Source: an uncultured Prevotella sp. (GTDB taxonomy: Bacteria; Bacteroidota; Bacteroidia; Bacteroidales; Bacteroidaceae). Taken from it: a stretch of 45,654 nt of DNA. A model generated the notes under the pieces. That model did not search any database and had not been told where the DNA came from. It saw only the letters and a program-made list of their open reading frames with translations. Positions 25,704 to 32,047 of this stretch are shown piece after piece. Location: NCBI GenBank assembly GCA_946404405.1, contig CAMJDL010000024.1, positions 1 through 45,654 on the forward strand. Direction: 5' to 3'. Each line of letters starts with the position of its first letter. The first letter of the stretch is position 1. The translations under genes and the position numbers were made by a program.

Positions 25704-26486
25704 ATGAAAGCAAAATGGACGTTCATCTTAGCAGTTTTGATACTGTTTGCGGCATGCAGTCGTAAGCAGCAGCATACCTTTACCAATGAACTGCTGTTGC
25801 CCATGACGCCCGTGAAGAACCAAGGCAAATCGGAACTCTGCTGGGCCTACGCCATGTTGGCAACGATAGAGACGGAACACTTGGTAAGGGGTGACTCGGT
25901 GAACTTGTCGCCCGTTTACATTGGAAGAAAAATGGCACTTCATCCTTCGCCCAACAAAAAAAATCCTCAACGAGCGATGGGACAGACATTGCTCAATATG
26001 ATACAGAAGTATGGCATCGTACCGTATGACGTGCTGCCCGATGATGCCACCGATGATTTGCCCACCCCGAAATGGGTATTTATGTTAGGGGCCCGTTACA
26101 CACCTTGGGAGTTTGCCCATTCCGTTTGTGCACCAGACGAATACCTGTCGCTGACGTGTTTCCCTGATTCACCGTATAACAAGAAGATAGTGGTGCCCGT
26201 ACCTGACAATTGGGAGAGAAACCTATTGCTAAACCTCCCGATGGATACGTTACGCCAGCATATAGACCGTGCCCTGAACAATTGCCATCCCGTCTGTTGG
26301 GAGAGTCGTGGTCATGCCATGTGTATTGTGGGAAAGGCTCACGACGAGACAGGTCGCCCCTACTACATCATGAAAAACTCGTGGGGACCCAAAGGCCCCC
26401 ACAATGGATTGGTTTATATGTCTGTCCGTAAGATGTGGAAAGACATGATAGCACTGTATCTGACAAAGGAAGCCTATTTCAAATAG
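25704..26486 (+). CDS. Papain-like (C1 family) cysteine protease lipoprotein
   Basis: A 260-residue lipoprotein with lipobox FAAC (Cys18). The catalytic set of a papain-fold protease is complete: Gln40 (oxyanion) and Cys46 in NQGKSELCWAYA, His204 in RGHAMCIVG, and Asn225 in KNSWG. No propeptide domain precedes the catalytic Cys, and the sequence QGKSELCWAYA is closer to the bleomycin-hydrolase-like (C1B) branch than to secreted plant-type papains. It probably acts on peptides at the outer membrane or periplasm. It is divergent from the M6 metalloprotease. A 1595-family transposon inserted 26 nt after its stop. Confidence 0.88.
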   Translation: MKAKWTFILAVLILFAACSRKQQHTFTNELLLPMTPVKNQGKSELCWAYAMLATIETEHLVRGDSVNLSPVYIGRKMALHPSPNKKNPQRAMGQTLLNMIQKYGIVPYDVLPDDATDDLPTPKWVFMLGARYTPWEFAHSVCAPDEYLSLTCFPDSPYNKKIVVPVPDNWERNLLLNLPMDTLRQHIDRALNNCHPVCWESRGHAMCIVGKAHDETGRPYYIMKNSWGPKGPHNGLVYMSVRKMWKDMIALYLTKEAYFK

Positions 26487-26512
26487 CAGCAGTTTCCCTT
26501 CGCCATTTGTCA

Positions 26513-26520
26513 TAATATTA
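26513..26520 (+). repeat. Left target-site duplication of the transposon (TAATATTA)
   Basis: TAATATTA is found again directly after the right end (31942-31949). Eight bp is the duplication length known for the IS1595 family. The sequence is its own reverse complement, so part of it could alternatively belong to longer inverted repeats. Confidence 0.7.
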
Positions 26521-26521
26521 A

Positions 26522-26547
26522 ATGATTATCCGCAATCGTACCACCAA
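26522..26547 (+). repeat. Left terminal inverted repeat
   Basis: Begins ATGATTATCCGC and continues ATCGTACCACCAA after one variable base (A here). It matches the right repeat at 25 of 26 positions. Confidence 0.88.
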
Positions 26548-26587
26548 AATTCCATTAGGAATGTATGGCTGTACGGTATTTATTTAG

Positions 26588-26595
26588 TATCTTTG
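26588..26595 (+). promoter_or_regulatory. -7 box (TATCTTTG) of the 50-codon gene
   Basis: A perfect TAnnTTTG box 25 nt before the ATG at 26621. No TTTG -33 box is present at the usual distance. Confidence 0.55.
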
Positions 26596-26602
26596 CATCG
26601 CA

Positions 26603-26615
26603 ATTTATAAAATAG
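26603..26615 (+). repeat. TTTATAAA-centred element, copy 1
   Basis: ATTTATAAAATAG in the leader of the 50-codon gene, with the palindromic core TTTATAAA. Copies 2 and 3 lie at 27465-27477 and, on the other strand, 31795-31807. Confidence 0.6.
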
Positions 26616-26620
26616 ATAAT

Positions 26621-26773
26621 ATGAAACATTCAGAAAAAGTAATTGTTCCCGTGTCAAACACCGCTTATACAAGTGTCATCAGGCTGGCCGACAATCAGGA
26701 TGAACCAGAGTACGACCCTCCAAGATGGGGAAAGACGGGAACAACCAGCAAAGAGCCTACAAAGCGGGCGTAG
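26621..26773 (+). CDS. Small 50-residue protein at the transposon's left end
   Basis: An ATG-to-TAG frame of 50 codons with a -7 box and a plausible leader. The protein starts MKHSEKVIVPVSNTAY, has a DEPEYDPP acidic-proline stretch (about residues 27-34) and a basic end (KEPTKRA). It is hydrophilic, with no signal peptide or membrane segment. Its 3' end overlaps the convergent membrane-protein gene by 17 nt. The leader shares ATTTATAAAATAG with that of the transposase. I do not recognise the family. It might be a partner of the cargo genes, or a remnant of a longer gene. Confidence 0.45.
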   Translation: MKHSEKVIVPVSNTAYTSVIRLADNQDEPEYDPPRWGKTGTTSKEPTKRA

Positions 26774-27371
26774 CAGTTGCGAAAAGCAATGTAATTACCG
26801 TTGTTACAAGCATAATGACAGATATGAGCACTATCACCGTTTTTGTTACCCTCTGATAGCACGCCTGCATTTTGTCCACCTGCTCCCTTTGTCTGATGGC
26901 ATCCCTTTCAATTCCTTTCAGGCTGGAAGCCAGATAAAATGCGGCACGTTGGCTTGCATCCACATCTTTCAGAGCGTCTATCATGCCTCCATCGAGAGAG
27001 TACGACTGCGTTGTACCCCGCGTGACATTGTTCTTTCGGTAGATGACTCCCCAAAAGATGCCGTGCAGTCCTCCCAATAAAACCACGGTTAGCACAGACA
27101 TTACGACTCTTGCCATCGTCGATTCAACAGAGCAGATGGCTGCAACAAGTCCTACGGAGAGTGTTGTCAACAGCCCTGCCGTATGCAGTCCCTTAGTCCT
27201 CACTTCATTGGAAAAGCGCAGCTGGTCCTCGACCACAAGTACACTTTGGTCGTAGGCACTCTTAATAAGATCATATCCCATGAACTCTACCATTGACTTT
27301 GTGTAATGGCCTGCGTTGAGTTTCTGCCCTGACTGGCAATTCTCTGCTTTCCTTTGTTTTTTCTTTGCCAT
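26757..27371 (-). CDS. Three-helix membrane protein of unknown function (transposon cargo)
   Basis: A 204-residue integral membrane protein. Residues 1-62 are hydrophilic and begin with a very basic MAKKKQRK. Two membrane helices follow as a hairpin (about 63-83, AGLLTTLSVGLVAAI; about 87-110, VVMSVLTVVLLGG). A helical soluble segment of about 60 residues comes next, and a final C-terminal helix covers about 174-200 (VIVLISVIMLVTTVITLLF). There is no signal peptide. The topology recalls small membrane effectors of defence systems, but I see no diagnostic motif, so no function is assigned. It has its own promoter behind a terminator, so it is not simply the tail of the restriction operon. Confidence 0.75.
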   Translation of the reverse strand: MAKKKQRKAENCQSGQKLNAGHYTKSMVEFMGYDLIKSAYDQSVLVVEDQLRFSNEVRTKGLHTAGLLTTLSVGLVAAICSVESTMARVVMSVLTVVLLGGLHGIFWGVIYRKNNVTRGTTQSYSLDGGMIDALKDVDASQRAAFYLASSLKGIERDAIRQREQVDKMQACYQRVTKTVIVLISVIMLVTTVITLLFATATPAL

Positions 27372-27398
27372 AATCTATGTTGTTTTGATTTCACGATG

Positions 27399-27428
27399 CA
27401 AAGATACGAAAAGTTTCCGAAACAACAA
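27399..27428 (-). promoter_or_regulatory. Promoter of the membrane-protein gene
   Basis: On the minus strand TTG (27426-27428), 19 bp, TATCTTTG (27399-27406). The ATG follows 27 nt after the box. It begins right after the terminator at 27441-27458. Confidence 0.65.
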
Positions 27429-27440
27429 GGACAACAAAAA

Positions 27441-27458
27441 GCCAGCCCGGAGGCTGGC
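27441..27458 (-). terminator. Terminator after the helix-turn-helix gene
   Basis: A 7-bp GC-rich stem (GCCAGCC/GGCTGGC) with a 4-nt loop, followed on the minus strand by TTTTTGTTG. It ends the transposase-restriction-regulator transcript 27 nt after the last stop codon. Confidence 0.85.
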
Positions 27459-27464
27459 AGTTGC

Positions 27465-27477
27465 ATTTATAAAATAG
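27465..27477 (+). repeat. TTTATAAA-centred element, copy 2
   Basis: ATTTATAAAATAG between the stop of the helix-turn-helix gene and its terminator. It is preceded by GC, as is copy 3. Confidence 0.6.
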
Positions 27478-27485
27478 CGGACGCC

Positions 27486-27710
27486 TCACGCGCCCTTCAG
27501 CGACATTGCGCTGAGTTCCGCTGCAAAGGTACGCAATTTCTCGTTAATACGTGCAATATTCCTCGGACTTATTTGCTTGAAGCCCGCTTTGTATTGCAGC
27601 ATCTGGCTCTCGCTCATGCCGCAGATACGAGCCAGTGCCCTTGCAGATATGTATGGGGCCAGAGCATCCAACAACTCGGCCACGGTTTCAAATTCTCTGT
27701 TCGGTTCCAT
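27486..27710 (-). CDS. Small helix-turn-helix protein
   Basis: A 74-residue protein with a helix-turn-helix at about residues 23-45 (ARALARICGMSESQMLQY), followed by ISPRNIARINEKL, which resembles the second half of Xre-type DNA-binding domains. It has no other domain. The start at 27710 overlaps the 3' end of the restriction-modification gene by 23 nt in another frame, suggesting coupled translation; an ATG at 27734 would add 8 residues. The size, fold and position recall controller proteins of restriction-modification systems or antitoxin-like regulators. Which of these applies cannot be decided from the sequence. Confidence 0.75.
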   Translation of the reverse strand: MEPNREFETVAELLDALAPYISARALARICGMSESQMLQYKAGFKQISPRNIARINEKLRTFAAELSAMSLKGA

Positions 27711-30700
27711 TATAGTTGTCTTTGTATATGTCATCTATTTCTTGCATCAGCCTTTTCGTCTCTGATAGAGAGTGAACGATGCGTGAATAATATTCAATAT
27801 CATCGAAAGACAGGGAAACACCTGTATCCTTTCGCTCTTGTAGCCATTTCCTTGCTGGCTGATAGCCACCAATAAAGAAATCCCATACACCTTGCGGAAT
27901 ATTACTGAAATACTGACCGCTGTTTATATAGACTTTCCCATCCGTATAGTTGAGCTGCATTATGCGCATACACTCATCTTCGTTGGTCTCGCCTTCAAAG
28001 GCAACGTCACTCTGTCCTTTTTCCTCCCCGTCCAGCAGATGAAGGTGTCGCAATTCCGCACCCTTGCTTGCCAACAAATGATAAATCTCTTTACTTGCGG
28101 GATATGGAATGCGTGGGAAGTCAATCTTCAGGAACTCGCTAAATCTTGACCGATAAGTGGGACAGTATAGAATGGCATAGATATAGTCGAACAACTCTTG
28201 CGGGTCAATCGCTTCTCCGATGTGGGTTTCAATCTGAGATAGCAGGTTTTTATCGAGATTAAGAAGCAATTTTTCCGTGCCGTCGATATCCGTGCTGAAA
28301 GCATAAAGAGGAAAAACATTTGCACAGGCGTTTGCTGTTTCCAAAATATGCAAATCGCAAATACTGTCGGTCACAAAGTATCGGTTCATGTCTTCACCCT
28401 TTATCCTACTGTTCACTACCAATGCTACATTGTCAGTCAGCGCAAGGTTCTTCATTATGTCGTATGCAGGACGGGCAATAAAGCCTTTTGACTTGTTGGT
28501 GAAGTAAGTCCATCGTCTGTCGAATGGATTGAATACAACAGGCTTTATATACTGTTGATCAATGCCAAAGATTTTGATATTGTTTTGAGCTGACAGGACA
28601 TTCCATTCCCCAAGTTCTTTTGCGATTTCGTATTTCGTCTTGATTTCCTGCTCCGACATTTCCTTGAAATCATTGATGACAGTCTGAATATCATCTTTCG
28701 TAAATCGGTAGGCTATCTTGTTGCGTTTAGTGCATATTCCTGTTTGTCCTTTCACGAACAGCTCGTTGACAGAGAATCCTTCCATATACACATCCTCGTC
28801 GGTAAAGTCTTTCGGAATAAAAAAGTAGTTTGGCGCATCTGGCGTAAGTAATTCAAAGTTGATGTTAGACAGGTTGCATTCGTCAAGATACTCGTATTTC
28901 TCCTTGCGTTTTTTTCCGTAAAGGCTGTAATAGTAAACCTCTGCCAGTTCGCCCGTCGCTTTCTTGCCGTTCTTTACAAAGATATTGATGCAGACTCCTT
29001 GCTGAATATCGAATACATTTTCGTCATCACTCTCTTTCGTTTCGCCTGTATTCCTGTTGCCGTGCAGGTTGATGATGTATATCTTATCAAATGTTCGTAA
29101 TAGCTGATATCGCATACCCCTAAAAGTGTACCCATCGAGATAGGTATGCGGATTGATATAACCAACAATTCCTCCTCCTTCGTTACTTTCAATCAGCGAC
29201 TGCGCAAGTGCTATGAACTTTACTTCGTCGCTGTTAATCCACTTCGTATCACGTATCGTTGTCGCCGTTCCTGGTTCTGTCTTGTATTTACTGACAAGTT
29301 CTTCTCCAAGTCCGACATTCTGGCTTTCACCACTATACGGTGGATTGCCTATCGTCACCATGATATGCTTGCTATTCTTGATGTCGTTAGCTTGATTAGA
29401 CTCTTGTGTCAAGGCATACGAAAAAGCGTCTTTCAGTTTCTTATCCCTCTTTTCGAGAGAATTGGTCAGGTATATGTTTAATCGTCTGTCATCATCTGAC
29501 GGGTGTTTATACCCAGTCTGCTGGAGCACCATGTCGATTTTCAGGTGAGCGATGGCATAACTGGCCATCATCAGCTCAAAGCCAAACAGCCTGTCAAGCA
29601 GGTGTTCCGACACGTAACTCTGCCATGCACCTTGGTATTTCTTGTTGCGCCCATGTATCAGATTGATAATCTCGGCAAGGAACGTACCCGTTCCCGTTGC
29701 CGGGTCAAGTATCTGGACGCGGTGTATTCCACCTATCTGCTGGTGGTCTGCAAGTCCCTTGGAAATATCAAAATCAGTCTTTAGACATTCGTCAACAGCC
29801 CTCACGATAAATCCAACAATGGGCTGTGGAGTATAATACACACCGAGTTTCTTTTTCTCAGCAGGATTGTATGCCCCAAGAAACTTCTCATAGAAGTGAA
29901 ACATAGGGTCGTTATGCTGCCCTTTGTTGTTGTATTCACGCATAACCTTGTCCCACCCGACTTTTCTGAATATCTCAACCAAATCATCAACAATCCATTT
30001 AATTCTGCTATCAAGTTTCGACCCCACAACATCTTCAAATACGTCACGCAGCAGCGGATTGGTCTTTGGTATCAGAAACGTGGCCTTTGTGCGGTCAAAT
30101 TCCTTTGGATTCGGTGTGTGGTAACATGCCGTAAAAAGACCATAGACAATAGTCTGCGCGTAGATGCTGGCAAACTTTTTAGGCTCCAGGTTTTTCATCA
30201 AGACACACTTAAATGCGTTGTAGTGACTGAACAACTGCTGGTCGGGCGTTTTTTCCGACTCCTGGTCAACGACAAACACCCGTTCGATAACGTCTGCTAT
30301 TATACGCGCCTTGTTAGCCATCACCTCGGCCAGTCTTGACGCCCTTGTTATGCGCTGTGGCTCTGCCTGAGCGAGTATATTGATGAGCCTTTTGAATTTC
30401 TCAATATTATTCTCAATCAGCACAATTCTGTCGCCTTCCATTGTTGCCAGCTCTACTTTCTCTGCGAATACACCATTTACATACAAATGGAATCTCATGT
30501 AATTGGTGAAAACAATACAGTCAAGAGCTTCTTTGTATCTGGTAAACTGCTCCTTGTTCTTCCTGTTGCCGTCGAGGTCGTTATCATCTAAATCCTTCGT
30601 CTCGACGTAGGAAACAGGCATATTGTCAGTCCTGCGCGACAAAACATAGTCAGGTATGCCGTAATCCTCCGGCTTCGGATTGTTCGTCGCAATAATATTC

Positions 30701-30813
30701 GGAGAAAACTCTTCCAGTAATTGCTTTAAAGCCGGACGATATGCTTCCTCGCCTGCCCTGCCTGTCTTAAACTGCGTATTCAGTTCTTCGATGTATTTGT
30801 TTATCTTATCCAT
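27688..30813 (-). CDS. Single-chain restriction-modification enzyme (type IIG / ISP-like)
   Basis: A 1041-residue protein joining nuclease and N6-adenine methyltransferase. The N-terminal 110 residues have a PD-(D/E)xK-like pattern (PDYV with Asp55, then VETK with Glu71 and Lys73). A helical linker follows (about 130-310). The methylase has motif X-like GVYYTPQPIV (about 324), the SAM-binding DPATGTGTFL (about 370-379) and the catalytic NPPY (490-493). The remaining 500 residues should hold target recognition and resemble the C-terminal region of type ISP enzymes. No helicase motifs are present, so translocation is unlikely. It starts 22 nt after the transposase stop and probably shares its promoter. 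The recognition site cannot be predicted. Confidence 0.88.
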   Translation of the reverse strand: MDKINKYIEELNTQFKTGRAGEEAYRPALKQLLEEFSPNIIATNNPKPEDYGIPDYVLSRRTDNMPVSYVETKDLDDNDLDGNRKNKEQFTRYKEALDCIVFTNYMRFHLYVNGVFAEKVELATMEGDRIVLIENNIEKFKRLINILAQAEPQRITRASRLAEVMANKARIIADVIERVFVVDQESEKTPDQQLFSHYNAFKCVLMKNLEPKKFASIYAQTIVYGLFTACYHTPNPKEFDRTKATFLIPKTNPLLRDVFEDVVGSKLDSRIKWIVDDLVEIFRKVGWDKVMREYNNKGQHNDPMFHFYEKFLGAYNPAEKKKLGVYYTPQPIVGFIVRAVDECLKTDFDISKGLADHQQIGGIHRVQILDPATGTGTFLAEIINLIHGRNKKYQGAWQSYVSEHLLDRLFGFELMMASYAIAHLKIDMVLQQTGYKHPSDDDRRLNIYLTNSLEKRDKKLKDAFSYALTQESNQANDIKNSKHIMVTIGNPPYSGESQNVGLGEELVSKYKTEPGTATTIRDTKWINSDEVKFIALAQSLIESNEGGGIVGYINPHTYLDGYTFRGMRYQLLRTFDKIYIINLHGNRNTGETKESDDENVFDIQQGVCINIFVKNGKKATGELAEVYYYSLYGKKRKEKYEYLDECNLSNINFELLTPDAPNYFFIPKDFTDEDVYMEGFSVNELFVKGQTGICTKRNKIAYRFTKDDIQTVINDFKEMSEQEIKTKYEIAKELGEWNVLSAQNNIKIFGIDQQYIKPVVFNPFDRRWTYFTNKSKGFIARPAYDIMKNLALTDNVALVVNSRIKGEDMNRYFVTDSICDLHILETANACANVFPLYAFSTDIDGTEKLLLNLDKNLLSQIETHIGEAIDPQELFDYIYAILYCPTYRSRFSEFLKIDFPRIPYPASKEIYHLLASKGAELRHLHLLDGEEKGQSDVAFEGETNEDECMRIMQLNYTDGKVYINSGQYFSNIPQGVWDFFIGGYQPARKWLQERKDTGVSLSFDDIEYYSRIVHSLSETKRLMQEIDDIYKDNYNGTEQRI

Positions 30814-30835
30814 ATATATTATAAAAGGTATTTAG

Positions 30836-31786
30836 TTATGCCGTCTTCCTATACGTCCTGTGCTTGAAGTCCGTGCGGTACGACGCACTGATCATCACCA
30901 GACGGTCAAACAAGTCCTCGCCAAAGTAGCGGCGGTTGAACTTGTAGCAGAACTCATTCAGATACTCCTGCAGAAACTCAGGACCTATGCCGTGATACAT
31001 GTCGGCCAGCAGCGTCTTGGCATTCGCTATGGCGATATGCACCCAAGGCAGCACACGGCCAATGTCCTTCGGGTCGATGACCTGCGACTTATGCTCCGTA
31101 AACATATCCTTGAAATGCACGTAGCTCCTGTGGTCGTCCGTCGTCAGCCGTGCGTCCTTCTCAATGCTCCTTGCAGCCACAGCGTCAATCGTCTTGGCTT
31201 TCTCGTCAGGTATCACAATCATCTTGATATGGCTCACCGTCTTAGGCTTCTGCCCCTTCTTAGGTTCTTCTTTTGCAGGCGTGCTCTCCGCAATCACCAT
31301 CACCTTCGACTTCCGCTGACTGCCTGCGCCAGCCTTCAGCTTCTCATGCTTCTTCTCCTTGGGTATCTCCGTCGAGAAAAAGCCCTCGTCCAGCTCTATG
31401 CAGCCCCGCAGCGTGTACTTGTCATCACGCTTACCCATCACCGAGCGCAGCTTGTGCAGCAACTCCCATACGGGCTGATAGCGGTTGTGGCCCAACTGCC
31501 GCTGTAACTCAGCCGCCGAAATGCTTTTCTTCGTAGCCGTCAGCAGGTGCATAGCCACAAACCAGTACATAAAAGGCAGCTTTGAGCCGTGCATCACCGT
31601 GCCGCTTCGTAGCGTAGTCCTGTGCCGGCAATGCTTGCACTGATACTGCTGCTTGCTCTCCAGCCAAACCATATCGTGCGAGCCGCAATGCTGACACGTC
31701 ACGCCCTCCTTGTCTCGCCATTCCCTGAACCGCCGCCGACAGGCCGCTTCGTCAGGAAAATACTTGTTAAACTCGTAAATCTTCAT
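30836..31786 (-). CDS. IS1595-family (ISXO2-like) transposase
   Basis: A 316-residue transposase. The N-terminus carries a zinc ribbon (Cys31, Cys34, Cys50, Cys53). The DDE-type nuclease core is present: Asp133 in ELDEGFF, Asp197/Asp198 in TTDDHRSY, and Asn235 with Lys237 in HIAIANAK, followed by YLNEFCYKFNRR, which is characteristic of the ISXO2-like branch. The frame is intact. The start at 31786 (MKIYEF) was chosen because a longer reading from 31849 would begin upstream of the gene's own promoter boxes. It reads directly into the restriction-modification gene. Confidence 0.92.
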   Translation of the reverse strand: MKIYEFNKYFPDEAACRRRFREWRDKEGVTCQHCGSHDMVWLESKQQYQCKHCRHRTTLRSGTVMHGSKLPFMYWFVAMHLLTATKKSISAAELQRQLGHNRYQPVWELLHKLRSVMGKRDDKYTLRGCIELDEGFFSTEIPKEKKHEKLKAGAGSQRKSKVMVIAESTPAKEEPKKGQKPKTVSHIKMIVIPDEKAKTIDAVAARSIEKDARLTTDDHRSYVHFKDMFTEHKSQVIDPKDIGRVLPWVHIAIANAKTLLADMYHGIGPEFLQEYLNEFCYKFNRRYFGEDLFDRLVMISASYRTDFKHRTYRKTA

Positions 31787-31794
31787 GTTACTTT

Positions 31795-31807
31795 CTATTT
31801 TATAAAT
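31795..31807 (-). repeat. TTTATAAA-centred element, copy 3
   Basis: On the minus strand ATTTATAAAATAG, preceded by GC, in the transposase leader between the -7 box and the ATG. The position relative to the start codon resembles that of copy 1. Confidence 0.6.
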
Positions 31808-31814
31808 GCAGGGG

Positions 31815-31846
31815 CAAAGGTAATCATTTTGATTTACTTTACCAAA
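31815..31846 (-). promoter_or_regulatory. Transposase / restriction operon promoter
   Basis: On the minus strand TTTG (31843-31846), 20 bp, TACCTTTG (31815-31822), a perfect lineage-consensus promoter inside the element. The ATG follows 28 nt later. Confidence 0.8.
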
Positions 31847-31876
31847 CATTTTCCCGATTATTTTTATCTAAGGTTC

Positions 31877-31908
31877 AAAAAAATCGGCTACCCGTCAGGA
31901 TAAGCCGA
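31877..31908 (-). terminator. Inward-facing terminator at the transposase end
   Basis: The minus strand has a hairpin (TCGGCT with AGCCGA, extended by TATCC/GGGTA with one bulge; 31884-31908) followed by seven T (31877-31883). It sits between the right inverted repeat and the transposase promoter. It would stop transcription entering from flanking DNA, a common safeguard in insertion sequences. Confidence 0.75.
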
Positions 31909-31914
31909 AAACCA

Positions 31915-31940
31915 TTGGTGGTACGATAGCGGATAATCAT
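31915..31940 (-). repeat. Right terminal inverted repeat
   Basis: Reads ATGATTATCCGC, then T (A in the left copy), then ATCGTACCACCAA on the minus strand. It matches the left repeat at 25 of 26 positions. Confidence 0.88.
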
Positions 31941-31941
31941 A

Positions 31942-31949
31942 TAATATTA
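31942..31949 (+). repeat. Right target-site duplication (TAATATTA)
   Basis: Second copy of the 8-bp direct repeat flanking the transposon. It lies 27 bp upstream of the promoter of the PEGA-protein operon, so the insertion left that promoter intact. Confidence 0.7.
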
Positions 31950-31976
31950 TTATAAGCTCTTTTTTTATGCAAATTA

Positions 31977-32008
31977 TTTGGTAGAATGCAAAAAAAAGCG
32001 TATCTTTG
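31977..32008 (+). promoter_or_regulatory. Promoter of the PEGA/BACON/repeat-protein operon
   Basis: TTTG (31977-31980), 20 bp, TATCTTTG (32001-32008), a perfect match, 39 nt before the ATG at 32048. Confidence 0.8.
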
Positions 32009-32047
32009 CCGCATTACTATAATTACTAATAACCAATAATATATTAT

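Larger units (their letters stand above)
26521..31941. mobile_element. IS1595-family transposon with restriction-modification cargo
   Basis: A 5421-bp element bounded by 26-bp inverted repeats and an 8-bp direct repeat. From the right end it carries an inward-facing terminator, a promoter, an ISXO2-like transposase gene, a single-chain restriction-modification gene, a small helix-turn-helix gene, a terminator, a membrane-protein gene with its own promoter, and a convergent 50-codon gene at the left end. IS1595-family elements with passenger genes are known, so the class is established. The specific cargo set is read from this sequence. All genes appear intact, so the element may still be mobile. 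Confidence 0.85.

Noticed and set aside
26512..26547. Extended 36-bp inverted repeat at the transposon ends that includes TAATATTA
   Set aside because: The outer bases are palindromic, so they match in either reading. The 8-bp direct repeat agrees with the known family duplication and is the simpler explanation.
26549..26562. A short hairpin (ATTCC/GGAAT) near the left end as an inward terminator
   Set aside because: The stem is only 5 bp and no T-tract follows directly, so it is not a credible terminator.
30860..31507. A 215-codon plus-strand open frame opposite the transposase
   Set aside because: It is an antisense shadow of a gene with intact zinc-ribbon and catalytic residues; the translation has no recognisable pattern.
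31787..31849. A 21-residue N-terminal extension of the transposase
   Set aside because: It would begin upstream of the consensus promoter boxes at 31815-31846, so it cannot be on the transcript from that promoter.
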